The notes under the pieces are model-generated. The model was not told where the DNA came from. It searched no databases and worked only from the letters and a program-made list of their open reading frames with translations. Position numbers and translations under genes: made by a program. DNA of 64,000 nt. It comes from Cyanodermella asteris (taxonomy: Eukaryota; Ascomycota; Lecanoromycetes; Ostropales; Stictidaceae). The stretch lies in contig UYJD01000004.1 in the NCBI GenBank assembly GCA_900618795.1, positions 1,088,605 to 1,152,604 of the forward strand. The letters are read 5' to 3'. Positions 24,074 through 37,107 of this stretch are shown piece by piece (the first letter of the stretch is position 1; each line of letters opens with the position of its first letter).

Positions 24074-27000
24074 AGGACTTGTATGATGTGGTTTGTATAC
24101 GGGATGGAGACTTGCATGACACTTTTATTGGAAGACATCAGCATTGATATAGATGAGCAAATCAATCAAATTCAAAGATATATGATGGCAGTCGTTGCGA
24201 TACAGAATACTCCACCAGGTACGGACCGGGAGCATCGTTACAAGTTCATGCGATCGACCACGACGTCCGATTGTTCTTTTGCAGACAAAACAGTAGAGAA
24301 GGGCTCGACGAAATTGCCAGAGGATAAGAGAGCATTGTAGATCCCGTGAGAGTTGATGATGTGTTTACCGATCGCCTCCCAGTGCCGACTTGTGGTCAGA
24401 GACTCACGTCGCACTCAATCTATCTCGCTAGCCCCGCCCAACATGACCACCAAAACAAGCTCATTTTCCAGTTCAGCCGGAGGCCCTTCCAGCCTGCATC
24501 AGCAAATTAGCGACATACGACTTCCATCTCGCCGCGACAGGAGAGTCTCGCCATCGATATGGAAATCGGTAAAAATGAACACGAAATTGCCACTGGAGCA
24601 ATTGCTCGTCTAACCAAGTCCACCCCAACTTCAAGTACAGACCGTCAGCCGATGGCAGGCTGGAAATGTCCAGAGTTCACGAGAGAAGCCTTGTCAGCCT
24701 TGTTGAAATCTCCCCACCCGTGACATCGCGCGCGCGTGTGTGTGGCAAGAACCTGAAACCCCGACTCCCTCTGAGACCACTCTTCCCCAGGAAGGAGTCG
24801 AAATTCTGAAACACCGACGTGGAAATGGGGGTTTCGTGTGCCGGGAGTGCTTGGCACGACCTTCCTGATTACCTGACACATTGTTTGAGCACATGACGCG
24901 ATAATGGAAAAAGGAGAGGCAAATAACAAGCTGAAGAAAGATGACCGATATGCGCCGTTAGCGCTGTTTTAAAGGACCGCATCTGGACCATGGACAAGGT
25001 CGTAGCTGTGGGTGATAAGTCGCCATGTGGCGTAATGTGGACCTTGCCGGGGTCTGTCTGTACTTGAAGCCGGGGGACATGGGATCTTTGTGTAGGATCA
25101 GTCCAGCGGAGCAATAGTTGGCGGGTTGGTGGTGATTGTAACGGAGGCGGCTTACGTTCTGAAGCGATATGGGGTATCGAACCGGCTCGACCGGACACCG
25201 AGCCAGAGGATTAGTTCGACGGGAGGAGAGCTGAGAGAGCGTTGAATGGGAGCTGTGGTTGAGATGACAGTTTGTTGCGGTAGCATGGTGCGGTGCTACG
25301 TTACCTTCTTCCACTTGCTTGGGAATTCTGCTTTGTTGGTTGCCACGATTCCCACGAGCGATCGGCGCATCTGACTATCTGGCTGTCCGTGCGAGACTGT
25401 ACCAGAAATTCTGTGGTGAGCTTTGAGCGCCTTGTGAGGGTTACATTTTGGAGATTCAAGCATGTTGATGTCAGCAGCCTTGCGTCTTTGTAGCGATACT
25501 TGGCGAGGATCGGGCGAAATGAGTAAGCTGAACGAACATAACGGCCGTACATGGAGAGTTTGTTGGATAGATTCGGAGTCATGGCCTCGGCAGATGTAAT
25601 CTGACAAGCATTCAGTTTGCTGCATGCAAGTGTCGTTAGCTTGCAGGATGGAAGTGTTCTTGGCCGAGCGAACGCAGGGGCTGCAGCATTGAAACTACGA
25701 GATCTCGTGATAGCGTAGTATATCCGGAAGTGGCCGAGAATCGAGACTGCAAAGTCGTGCCATCAGCAACGTCATGAACAAATGGGAAATCAGCGCGATT
25801 ATCGATGTCTCTGTAACAGATCGATCCCTGGCCCAATCGGTGTTGAGATGAAGAGTGTTTGAGATTTACGGCCTGGTGCCTCTGACACTTCGTACCTGCT
25901 CGTGAGATGCCTACCTATCTGTTCAACATTCGGCACATGATCTCCGAAACACTCCTCCATCTGATGCCGACCGAGAATAAAAGCCGTGCCAAAGTTAGAC
26001 GGCGTCGAAGGGGGAGCATGTCGAGCATGTTCCTGAAACAAGGGCTGGATATTTTTGGAAGCAAAACACGGAGATACTTTTCTGCCGTCTGTCGTTGGCC
26101 GTCATCATTGCGGGGGGGAAGAACGGGGGAGATAGAGAGACAGCTCCAGCGGGCACGGCGGCCACGTCACAGCGGGCCCCCGGGTGGGCCTGCCACCACG
26201 TGATCCGAGTTCGTGACTGGCTCGACGTCAGAGTTTCGGATTCAAAGCCTTTTCTGCGATCCTCGAGCCAAGCTTGTCAAGTCCGTATCCAGGCATGTCA
26301 AGCGAGGAATCTGTCAACGGCTTTCGCTGATGGAAGCCTTGGCCGTTGTGTCCCCGATTACTGGAAGAAGATGAGCAGTCAGTGTGCGGCAAGGCTGCAT
26401 CACGGCCGAAGGCACAGTACATGATGACCACCTACTAGCAGCGGCCCGGTCGCTACGACTGCATCCTGTCCTGCGATGGCCAACGAGCGCTCCAATCAGC
26501 CTTAAAGCAGCCCGAAACAAGTTTGAATCGAACACGACCGCGAGGCCACAGCCCAATGGCCAGTCTGAGAGTGTGAGTTATTTTGCATGTTCGTGCCGCT
26601 GTTCGTCTGCACAATAGTCATATTACGTCGGCATATGCGAGGATGATCATTGCGAGATGTTTCGACGAGTAAATGGTAACCACGTTCTTGCTGAGCGCGA
26701 CGATTAGCCCTTCCTAGTCAGTGTCAAGTTGCGCATAACGACTCCTCTTTGTCAGCCGGGCATTCCCCACTATCCAAGATCACAAGAATGCTTCGGCTGC
26801 AAGCCGAGAGCCTCTCTCCCGAAGCACCTTGTGGCCTCGTGCAGTGAGACGACCGTGAGCAACAACGTGGCCCGGCTGACGGGTCCTACCGCGCGAGGAG
26901 TACAGACGAGAGAAAAGGGTGACAGCGCTCACCGTCTGGTCAACGCGCGTTGGCGGCCTTTTCGCAGGCCCGTCCAATCATCGTCTGTGCAGCTGGCCAG

Positions 27001-28085
27001 AGGCTCGGTGTGCTGAAGCCCTGAAGGTGTCCCATGTGCTCTAGCTTTCCGCCATCGAGGCTCGAAATGGCAGCGCTGCTATCGCCAGCCTGGCTGCCAC
27101 TGGACGACCACGAACGGCCACTGCTGGGTCGGTCAGCACTGTGATTCACTTCAGGTCAACACGATGCGACCAAGTGTCTGGTCCACGAACGGCTTACTGA
27201 CGCCCGGCTGCGAGTCTGGTCTGCATGGCTGCTTGGAATCTCCGTTGTCGCTGCGGAGATGATGCTGCCCGCCCTTCTCCTGACGACTGTCGCGGCTCCG
27301 GCAAGACAAGTTGCTCATCTCGGGGACTCTCGAAGCAATTGACGTACGACGAGCCGATGAGTCAAGCATCGAAGCTCTGGAAGACACACCCGGCACGAGA
27401 CAACAGCAGGCTGCGATTGGGTGCGGCGGAACAGGGCAGCCGAAGGCAGACGCATTTTTGGATTCGGGTGACCCTTGGCGGGCGAAGAAACCGTGAGTCC
27501 TTCGACCGGCTTGGGTGCAGGAAAGCATGGGAAATGGAGCCGGGGGATGGGCAGGGGTCGAGCTGACACGGATGTCACGCTTTCGGCATAGCCCTGCGTG
27601 CTGCCGACACGAGATAGGGCCGTCGACCCTCATAAGCTCAGGTTTGAGCTGCCGTCGCGGGCACGCCCATCAGACTATGATGAGAATCGAGACACTACAC
27701 TGCTTCCTATAAGGCTGCTCGTGCCCGCTCCCTTTCGGGCCTCGTGTCTAAATATCCCGACTCGGACTCTTCTTTCTTGAAATCCTCTCGTTGCGCTGCA
27801 ATTGAGCTGGCTCGTGCTGCATACTACTGCCATATCGGCCTCACGTCACAAGCTTTACCACCCTAGCTATTCACCTCCACGCCCTCGTTGTCTCGTCGGC
27901 ATCGTTGGCCCACAACCACACTGACAAGATCAAGGAAACTTGGTCCAATTCGACTCATCCGACGCTAGACGTCACACATTCCAACAAGACTCATACCAGA
28001 GCTGTTCCCCCACCATTGTGATCATTACACTCGTGCGGACATCCTCACCATCATATCCACCAACACAAACACTACGTCCTCCACA
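24074..28085. other. Gene-poor stretch, 4 kb
   Basis: Short frames on both strands without domains. I looked for kinase, transporter, oxidoreductase and transposase motifs and found none. GC-rich pieces lie around 26100-26220 (a run of seven G at about 26112) and 27000-27660. The final 300 bp are C/T-rich and contain TATAAGG near 27709 and AAATATCC near 27751, reading as the promoter and leader of the next gene. Confidence 0.45.
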
Positions 28086-28577
28086 ATGGTTCACCCCACC
28101 GATCTCTGGAAGCGCGATTCCTCGCAATCCACCGCTACCTTCTCCTCCCTACGCTCCTCCTGGCGATCGTCCAATTGCCGCCGCATCTCGGACGAATCCC
28201 TTCCCATCGCCGCCCAGCCCACCCAGGGCAACATGGCCGCCGCCGCCAACGCCGCACTCAGCCGTCGCCAGGCGAAGCGTCAGATGTCCCAGACCAGCAT
28301 CCGAAGCACCTCGACCACCGACTCATCCTTCTCACTCTCGGGCAAGCAAGCTCGCGACCAGCAGCGCCCCGGAGCTTACAGCCCCCAGCCCCGCAACAGC
28401 TTCAACGCCAAGGACTTGAGCAAGAGCTCTCGTGTTGACAGCAACAGCTCGAAACGCAACAGCATCAAGGCGCCTGTCCGGCGTTGCGAGACTGCAATGC
28501 AATCGGGACGTCACAGCAACGAATGGGTCTTTGGCGGATGGAGTCTACGGGAGACCGTCAAGGCCTTCCTCAAGTGA
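28086..28577 (+). CDS. Ser/Arg-rich small conserved hypothetical protein
   Basis: 163 residues, unspliced, intact. The sequence is low-complexity and basic: Ser-rich N-terminus (MVHPTDLWKRDSSQST), a short Ala helix with basic residues (AAAANAALSRRQAKRQMSQ), then Ser/Asn/Lys stretches. The C-terminus SNEWVFGGWSLRETVKAFLK is the only folded-looking part, and I have the impression of an NEW-F-GG ending in other filamentous fungi. No signal peptide or membrane segment. A long C/T-rich leader and upstream TATA-like boxes suggest a well-expressed, possibly stress-regulated gene. Function unknown. Confidence 0.65.
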   Translation: MVHPTDLWKRDSSQSTATFSSLRSSWRSSNCRRISDESLPIAAQPTQGNMAAAANAALSRRQAKRQMSQTSIRSTSTTDSSFSLSGKQARDQQRPGAYSPQPRNSFNAKDLSKSSRVDSNSSKRNSIKAPVRRCETAMQSGRHSNEWVFGGWSLRETVKAFLK

Positions 28578-29810
28578 ACACCTCCTGCCTGCGGCGGCAT
28601 TTTGACGACTTTTGAATTACGGCTTTTACGACTTGCATGAGATACCGGATCATATCATGAACATTTGGCATTCTGGCCTGCGGGCCGTTGGAAGTGCATT
28701 TACAATTCTAGCAGCTTGCTGCAACACACTATTTTAATCTTTTGGTACTTGGGGTGGCTATTTGGAAATTCTGCGAGAGAGGGAAGCAGATTGCAAACAA
28801 GATACAGCAGCATGATTGTACTACTAGTTGTACCAATCTGCATCAATTGCGGATGAATGAGATGACAGCGAACTTGTTCTGCACCTTCTAAAACTTACAT
28901 GACTTTGACCAAACTGGCGTGACCGTGCTTGACGCTGTGATTCGATTGACCTCCTTGCCTTGATATGCAGCTTTGCCTAGAGTCGGCTCGGCAGACAGCG
29001 AAGATGCAGGGATGTCGACACAAAGCTGCTGCCTGATCCTTGGAACTGCAAGCGAGTCAACTTCTGCATCATACTGGAGCGTCTTGGCCCGGGGCAAATT
29101 TCCCCGCCAACCAGAATTATGAAAGTAACGACGATAGTTTGGTCGTTAAACATCCCTGAAAGAGTCGTGACTGTCGTGCGGCCCAAGACCACTTTCTTGC
29201 CTCTGCTTTTCGTGATGCCACAAGCTTTGCGACAAGACATCGTAGGGCCGGGTGCCATCTACGTCAATCACACTCCCGTAAGGACATTGTCAAGGTGGAT
29301 CACAACACCGCATTCGACGCTTGAAGTCCTGGCGGAAAGTCTAACGCTGCCTCGGGCCCGATCAACGAGAGGATCTTCTGCATCCCGAATGTACTAGTCG
29401 TCGAGTCTTGGCAGAGACCACTGGTATGCGACTTTTGTACATGAGACGAAAACCAACTGACTGATGGCGGTATTCCGATAGTATTTGCATGATCTGAAAC
29501 TTGTCGTATCTAATAAACAGTATTCCCCGCCAATTTTGTTCTGCCGAAAATATACTTTTGACGCCCGCTCTGGGCCCCGATGATCGCCAGACCACCAAGT
29601 TCAGGGCACCTCGGCTCATTACCCAAAACCACTCAATCGGATCATAATTACTACCATCATCAATCATAGACCGTGGCAGGCGGAAACAGTTTTACGTGCG
29701 TTGCCAACAACGAGACTGGCAGTCTGAGCCGTCCTCTGTCGCGCCATTCATTCAATCTCAGAAATTCGTCCACGCCACATCCCAGAAACATATACAAATC
29801 GCAACCCATC
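28578..29810. other. Intergenic, 1.2 kb
   Basis: An AT-richer 3' flank (28600-28870), then mixed sequence with unsupported short frames, then the 5' flank of the regulator gene. Nothing else seen. Confidence 0.45.
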
Positions 29811-32344
29811 ATGTCACGGCCGACACTAAGTTCGACGTCTCCTAGCCAAAGCACTCAACCACGCCCATCATCCACAGCCTCAGACCAAAACACATCTTCA
29901 TCATCTACTTCCTCCAGCAAACAATCCGCAGCATGCATCCCCTGCTTCAAGCGCAAAATGCGCTGCGACCGACAAACCCCCTGCTCAAACTGTAAGCGTC
30001 GTCGAGACCGCTCCGAACCTTGCCACTACCCGGTCGCAGCCTCTACTGCTTCCGTAACTGACCTGACACACCGCCTCGAGAAGCTGGAGAACTATATCCG
30101 GACATGGTCGTCAGAGACAGGGATTTTACGACGCGGGCTGGCATGACGACGATGGCGGCGGCGGGGCGGGGTGTTTCGATGGGATCTGGAGCCACTGGGG
30201 GTGTAGCATCGGTTACGCCGCCGTCGGGGGAAGGGACGTCGGTTCCGGGGGTGCCGAAGGCGGTGGATCGGTCGACTTCGATGTGGTGAGCACTATGGGA
30301 GTCATGATCGATTGGACGAGGTCTGGCTTCTAAGGTGGAGTGAAAGCTGACTAAGTTTGTGGCTAGGCCAGGCAGATATGCGTGGGAAGCAACGGTCCCA
30401 TATCGTCTACCATCTCCCGACGGGACATCAGAAACCGCAGTTGAGGAAGACGTCGAAGCTCCGAATGCCTTTCACTTGTTCCGGCCGACACGACATATAC
30501 CTTTTATTGCTTACGAGTACCCGTCTCCTACTATCATACAAGCTCTCTGGCGGCATTATGTTTCGAATGTGCATCTGATCAATAGGTTGTTCTTTGACTG
30601 GCAGAAGACGCCGATTGTAGAGAAGGCGTGTGAGACACCAAGCTCTATGACTCCTCAAGAGCACACTTTTGTATTCAGCATGTTGTTCCTTTCCATTTCC
30701 AGTTTGTCAAAAGAACGGTGTCAGGAATTGCTTTCGAAGGACTACGACAAGGCAATGGGAGACCAACAGGTTTTGGCGGAGTATGCTCTGTGGGAAGCAG
30801 GTGTGCCTACGGTGATAGCGCTCGACACATTTCAGGCTCTACTAATGTACCTGGTACGTCCACCCTCCCTTTTATCGGACAATTCCCCTTCCAAGACACC
30901 TCGATTGACTCTTTCCAGTGGGCAATTCGCAACTGGGGCAACGTCCCCGGCGGCACTCTGCTCTCCCTGACCGCAATGGCAACCCGCCAAGCCGAACGCC
31001 TGGGGCTCACACACGACGGCACCGAAATCAACCTCCTCCCCGTCGAAACCGAGATTCGCCGCCGCGTCTGGTGGCAATGCGTCTGCCTCGACCTGACTGC
31101 CTGCCTCCTAACCGGCTGCGTCTCCCTCGGCCTCCACGACGACTGGACCACAAAGCAACCGGGCAACTACGAAGACTGCGACTTCAGTCCCACGACAACC
31201 GATTTCCCGCCCCAGCGCGTGGGAATCACGGGCATGTCCGACAACCTCCTCATGTACCGCATCTTCGAAATCAGTCGCGGCAAAGGCCCCGACGGACGGA
31301 CTCTCGGCCTGACGTGGACGTTCCAGAACGCGTTGAGTCGCGAGGAGAAGCAGAAGCGGGTGGACGATTTCCTGGCGGAGGCGCAGACCAAGTTTTTGCA
31401 GTATTGTGAGCCGAATATACCGCATCATGTGCTGATTTCGATCAATATACGGAGGTTTACGTGCGGGTTTGGCTATCTTTTGTCGAGCCCGATGCGCGCG
31501 ACGGCGCAGCCGCATAGGTTGGATCCGACGTTGAGGGATCATCAGTTTGAGTTGGCGTTAAGTTGTTGGAGTATCATGCTTTTGTCATGACGGCGGATGT
31601 GTTGAAGGATTTTATCTGGCATACCAAGAATGGTGTCATGTGGCCGTCTCGTAAGTCGGACCCCAACGATCATTTTCTGTCACGTTTCTCAGTTTGATGC
31701 TCCGCCATACTTATTATGTGCTGATCAACACGTGTTTAGTCGTCTACGCCTTGATCGATGTCCGCCATCGCATCCCCGGAGGACCCCTCCTCGACCGCTT
31801 CTGGCGCAGCATCGCTCAACTCTTCGAAAAAGATTACAGTCCCTTCCGAAATCTGAAATCCGCCCTGTACCTCGCAACCGCAGAGCTAATCCTCGACACT
31901 TGGACCGCCCACGTTGGCGAAGAACAAGAAGCCAATCCACCAGAGTACATCATTTGGCTACGAAACAACATCCCGAGCTCGAGCGTCGCCAAGCGAGGCG
32001 GTGGACAGCAGAACAAGAATAAGAAGGTGAAGAAGTCTCGCCCTGCAGTGCCCGTCGTGGCGGAGGCCAGGAACATGGATGGGGACAGCGGTACAGTTGG
32101 CGTGACTGCAACTGGAACTGTTGCGAGCGCGGAGCCTTCCAATGGTCACAGTGGCGGTGGCGGGGCTATTGGAGTCCATTCCTCTGATAATGGTGGAGGG
32201 AATGGTGCTGGACAGACGATGGAGGGAATTGAAGGCGAGGCGACTACGAGCGAATGGGCGCAATTTGCTAGTGACGACTTTACAGCGGAGGCGTTCCTGA
32301 CGGATTTGGCCAACACGGATTGGAGCTTTTGGGACACATTCTGA
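29811..32344 (+). CDS. Zn2Cys6 transcription factor with fungal regulatory middle domain; frame breaks
   Basis: DNA-binding regulator. The N-terminal cluster has Cys at residues 42, 45, 52, 58, 61 and 71 (ACIPCFKRKMRCDRQTPCSN and on), followed by a short coiled coil (LTHRLEKLENYIRTW). Later exons: one ending STSM-W at the GTGAGC donor near 30288, rejoining at 30366 as PGRYAWEATVPYRL; one ending ALLMYL at 30855; then 30920 onward WAIRNWGNVPGGTLLSLTAM, QAERLGLTHDG and RRRVWWQCVCLDL, the signature of PF04082-type domains. The last exon, from about 31739, reads VYALIDVRHRIPG and ends in an acidic tail, TDWSFWDTF. The frame changes between about 30065 and 30150, and again at about 31563, where LEYHAFVMTADVLK continues in another frame; no intron explains the second. 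Targets are unknown; decay is possible. Confidence 0.75.
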
Positions 32345-32551
32345 GCTCCGAACAGACAACGGACATTATCAGCGCTTTTCCAGCAAATCGTTCTTGAGCC
32401 TCAGCCAAAATGGTCCGCTTACTCACTTCACTTCCAGCACAACAACTCGCTCACCGCAGAGCAAGCACTCATAAGATTCTCGTGCAAAAGAGGAACGAAA
32501 AAAAGCGTCGCTGCTTGGAATCGAACGCACTGTCTCTCAAGACTAAAGAGG
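32345..32551. other. Intergenic
   Basis: Short 3' flank of the regulator. The minus strand shows a GTTCGATTCC box followed by a T run (near 32497-32525), but the arms needed for a tRNA do not pair. Confidence 0.35.
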
Positions 32552-33574
32552 CAAAAAGCAACCAATCAAGATGACAACTGATCTCCAACCAGCTGTACCA
32601 CAGGTAAATCTGGCCTAGGAATCTCCACGTCCTGATTGATGAGTTTCTTGGCTGCAACGTTGAAACAAGTACGGTACATCCTCTCTGCTCGCGCCACCAG
32701 ATCCTGCGCTCCAGCTGACGGCGATCACTCTGATCGTCCGGACAGGCGTGAAACGTCGCATGTCTGGCATTCCACTTCGATGCCCGGTGGTCCTCGCATT
32801 GGGGTCGGAGGCCACAACTTCCAGCCACCTCCGTTCGCGGACGACGGGAGCGTGAAGGATCTCGATTATCCGGCTGTGGGGCAAGTTTCCGGCAGAACTC
32901 GTTCCTGGAAACGGCACTGCGGTGTCCGGGGAACGCGACCAGGGCGGGTTGACAAGAGCCCGTTGTAGGCTGCCACGAGTATCACTGGTCAAGCTGACGT
33001 AGAGAAAAAAAGCTGCTGCTGACGACGTACGGTACCAAGCCATGTGCGAACTCAGACCTCTTCAGCCTTTAACCAGACCTGGGCCGCAAGCCGCAGCGAA
33101 CGCCATCTCGAGCACCTCGATCAGTATCTCTCGAAGCGTCCAGTCGACACCCTTGACTGTGAACGTCTTCTTCAAGTACAGCAACGACACAGCTCTTCTC
33201 GCTCCTCGGTAAGTGCCGTATCCCAGTTCACAAAAGTATCTAGTCCTGACCGAGAGCTTGCAAGACAGCTCCAAAAATATACGTCCCTCGCTTCCCTTTC
33301 CGTGAACGCAGCTCGGCTAGCTTGGACCTCTGCTGTTCTTACCGTTCCAGTCACAGCTGATGCAACGGTCTCAAAGGCCGATCGCCTGGGCTTCTCGATC
33401 AGTGGCGAGGACTTTGCGCCATATGGCCATCTCGAGTGTGATATCGGCAAGACTGCGACGAAGCTGTACCAGCAAGGGTCCGCGCAGAATCACGTTCGTG
33501 GGCCGGGTCTTATAGGCTCGCCGTTGTATGAGAGGCGTGGCAGGGGCATCAAGTTCTTCGCCACGGATAAATAG
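32552..33574 (+). CDS. Possible uncharacterised multi-exon gene, weak
   Basis: I do not recognise this. A plausible small first exon, MTTDLQPAVPQ, starts near 32570 and ends at a GTAAAT donor. Later a stretch near 33080-33210 ends at a good GTAAGTGCC donor, and the frame 33044-33574 (176 residues, ending GRGIKFFATDK) stays open with near-even composition. Minus-strand frames over the same DNA are also open, so strand is uncertain. No domain, signal peptide or membrane segment. It may be a real lineage-specific gene or noise between the regulator and the arylsulfotransferase locus. Confidence 0.25.
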
Positions 33575-33861
33575 ACTGAATCGTGTCATCTTGCAACGTC
33601 GAAATATTGAACAGGCCGAGAGGCATTGTATCTCTCTTGGAAAAGCAGAGGTCCACCTCGATGCTGGCGTCTGGGCATCGCGTAATCGAGAACATAAGCA
33701 GATATGAGCCTGCGATAGGTGACGCTTCCAAAGAGACCGACAAAGATGAATGCATCACATCCGTGAACAAAGAAACCATTCTGCAAGTGCATCCGTCTAG
33801 TCTACACAACTACCATCTACCTGCAGGAGGACTGGGAGACCCTCAAGTGTTCTTATCCATC
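33575..33861. other. Intergenic
   Basis: The 3' flank of the arylsulfotransferase-family locus. No gene seen. Confidence 0.35.
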
Positions 33862-35488
33862 TCACATTCCTCGGCTGCAAACAATGTTCGACTTCCTCGA
33901 CCCAGAGTCCATCACAGCGGAGACCTGGACACACCCCTTGGCGGGGGCATTGAACCTGGCCTCAAATCCCTTCTTCGCAACCCTACCCACCAAGTTCATC
34001 GAATTCTTGTCCTTGCCGTTGAAAACCTCCCAAAATTTGACCTGGGTAGCTCCGTTCCAGCTGACGAATCCGCTCGCGGTACCGTTATTGCCGCCCTCGC
34101 TCTTAACGACCAAAGCCGGGTCCCAGGCGGCAGGGGTACCGTACCACTCCTGCTTGTAAGCGCGGTAGCTGACGACATTGTTGTCGGCGCCGAAGCGGGC
34201 TTCCCAGCGCAGGTCGCTGCCGTCGGTGGCGGGGGCCGTATTCGCGCATCACGGCGATCTGTCCGTAGCCCATGAACTGGTTGCCGTTGCCGACGTCGAC
34301 TTGGTACAGGCCCTGGCTACCGGTGTAGAGTTCCTCTTCGGTGCGTTCCAGCTTGCGCAGGAGCTTGGGGGAGACGCTCTTGTTGGGCGGGAGCTCGAGC
34401 TGCAAGACGAGGCCGCGCGTGGGCATCTGGAGCCCGGAACCGGCGTTGTTGTTGGCAAAGTACGAGATTGTGATGCTCTTGTCGGAGACGTTGTGGGCGC
34501 GCGCAAAGTGCTCCCAGGAGAATTTGGCGTCGGTGGGCAGAGCGCCGAAGTCGCCGCCGGTCTTGCCGTCCAGGCGCCATTTGACGTCGCCAGTCTTGCC
34601 GTCGACAAGGTAGGTGGACCAGCAGTGGCGGCTGTTGATGAGGTAGTCGTCGCCGACCATGTCGATGCTATTGATGTGGAACCAGTCCCACGGTGCGGTT
34701 TTGGTTCCATTGCTCATGGCGGAGAAGGCGAGGCGGGATTCGTTGAAGGGGACATGGTCGGAGGCCTTCCAGCTAAAGAGAAACTTCTGTCTCAATGTCG
34801 ATTTCGAACATGTGACTTTCGTAGATGTAGCTGTTCTTGGACCCGTTGACGGCGCTGAGGTCTGCTATGGTGTAATTGTATGCAGTGACGAGTAGGGTGT
34901 TGCGGGCTGTAATGTGCTGCTCGTGGTTGTCCATTTGGCATTTGGGTCGAGGCGTGTATGGTACCTCCATTCCAAGATCGATGCAGAGGTCGTGAACAAC
35001 CTTGTACGACGAGTCGAGCATACGGAAAGAGCCGTATCCATGTCCTCCTCCTGCAGTGCTGCTGTTCGACGCATCGATATAAAAGTAGGTGAGATAATCC
35101 TCGCCCTAAAATCTCTGCACGTTCATATCGTCAACGTTAGAATCATTGTTGCCGTAGACGAGCTGGTTGGCCTGATCCATGAATAGCCACCCTGCGACTT
35201 GGCGCCAGGTGTGCCTGAGACTGCACCGAAATCTTTGGGGGTGAATAGAGCATATCCTGGGGAGAGGGCTTTGCCGTTGCTGGTGATTGTGAGGTTCGGC
35301 GGAAGCAAGGGTGAGCTCTTGTATGACTGCCATGGCCAAAGGGTTCCGCTGGATTGAACATTGCTATTTGCGTTACCCGGGCCGGGGTTGACGCCATTAG
35401 GCTGCGGTCGTTGGTCAACTGGTGATGCTTGCGCGTTGCCGAAAGCCAGAGCCATGGCCAAGGCGCCATGAACAAGTTTCGTACTCAT
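33862..35488 (-). pseudogene. Secreted arylsulfotransferase-family (ASST-like) gene, decayed
   Basis: Starts with a signal peptide (MSTKLVHGALAMALAFGNAQA). Recognisable blocks follow the fungal arylsulfotransferase/beta-propeller family (PF14269-like): GWLFMDQANQLVYG, GEDYLTYFYID, SYKVVHDL, MDNHEQHITARNTLLVTAYN, EIDIET, KFLFSWKASDHVPF, WDWFHINSIDMVGDDYLINS, GDVKWRLDGKTGGDFGA, FARAHNVSD, ADNNVVSYRAYKQEWYG and a C-terminal FVSWNGATQVKFWEV. Blocks lie in three frames, changing near 35190, 34795 and 34215, and a TAG at 35106-35108 interrupts NVQRF-GEDYL where homologues continue. Introns of normal size do not explain these, so I call it a pseudogene of four or so lesions. The ancestral protein would be about 530 residues and extracellular. 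A homopolymer error could explain at most the C-run break near 34215. Confidence 0.8.
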
Positions 35489-37107
35489 GATGGTGGTTGT
35501 GATGAAGATAGTAAGAATTGGAACTGTGCTGAATGATGGATGCTGTGTGAGACATACACTTGTGAGAGGGGACCCGTTTCTCCTATAAATGTTATTTCAG
35601 ATGGCTCGATTCTCACTATCGACTGTGCACTTCTCTGCCACATTGTATGTGACCTGGAGGCCGAATTGCGACGTCAGTCAGATTAACCTATTTGGGTATG
35701 GTTTGCTGACTTATCGCAAGTGCCACGAGACTCATCCTCACGTTTATTGGAAAACACATTAGACCCGCATGCAGAGCCGTATATACTGGCACAGTCTGGC
35801 ACACAGAAAAAAAATGCCTAGCACGCATGCTTACTGTATTCCCGGGTGAACGTACTTGCCAGCTGCGGGAGCGAGGTCTGCCTTGGAAAATGAAAAGCCA
35901 TCCGATGGGTCGGTGCCTGCTAGAAAGCCAACGCCGATGCAAAGACCGACCGAGTCGTGTGCATTCGTCATGGCTCGGAGAGAGACACAAGACTGTAGGC
36001 GGTCCGCAAAGCACGTCAGCCCCGAGCAACGGTGCTATGGTATCGCTCTCTCGGTGCCGACATGGTCATTCTCAATCGCGAAATCAGGTATGCCTGTCAT
36101 GAAAGCTGACAGCTCTTTTGGGAACAAGTTGCGAAAGGTAGATGCCGCGAAACAGAAGGAGAGTAACGCTGAGCCTCGTTGAGTGACGCACGCATTACCG
36201 TCGCTAAGGAAGTCAACGAAGGGACTGCCTACGTGCCTCAACGTGAAACTATAAGGTTGGAAACAATCGCTCTCTGGTCCCGAATATGCGATGAGACAAC
36301 ACTTTGCGAAGCGAAATCACAGTGCAGAGCCAAAGCTGCGGCTCCAAGCTGACAGGCGAAGCCGCACGTGTCTTCTCGTCAAAGGTCACTGATCGGGAAA
36401 GGTGACCAGATTGCTTGCGAGCTGTTAGACCTCGGAGAACAACTTACTTAGCACCACCCTCGCAGACTGAGCCGCTGTAGGCGCGACTCAGCATGCTTCA
36501 ATAACGGAGTCGCATTCTTCAACGTGCAAGCTATGCGACCTCATTTAGCTTTAGTCGTGATTGTGACCAGTGGAGCCTCAAAGAATTTGTCTGCTTCTTG
36601 CTTTTCCATTCAGGGAGCTCGTTGTGGTCTCGCAGGAAGCGTCAGGCCGACGATTCCAAGGCTGTCAGGGACAGCTCGGGGCAAGACGACACGAACCGGG
36701 AACGTTGAAGAACTGAGCCACGCATTCGGACAAACTTGCGAGTGAGAAGAATCAGGCAAGAGATTGAGTGTTCGACCATTGAGCTGCTTATGTAATCGCC
36801 GGCTCGGGGTTAGTGTGACCCGAGGGTATGCTCGCAAGTCCAAGGTAGCTAACTCTCCTCCCGAAGAATCTCGCAGCTATTGTTCAACAGCCTTTTGCTC
36901 GATGGACGACCTATCACTCGTTTTCCAGCTGCCGATGGCGGTGTGACTCAGGTTGTTATCCAATCCAATCCATAAAATGTGCTGATTTATGCTGGGCAGT
37001 GGCCCCGTTTATGATGAGGATGTAGTCAAGCAGATCGCCAACACTGCACCGCGCTGCACGAACATTGTTATATTGATACTGTCAGTCGTATTGGTTGCAA
37101 TCTGACA
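35489..37107. other. Intergenic, 1.6 kb
   Basis: The promoter side of the arylsulfotransferase locus and the 3' flank of the MFS gene. Only unsupported short frames. No repeat above a few units. Confidence 0.45.

Noticed and set aside
32497-32580. GTTCGATTCC box followed by a T run on the minus strand, suggesting a tRNA
   Set aside because: The T-arm and acceptor arms do not pair, and no A box is visible upstream.
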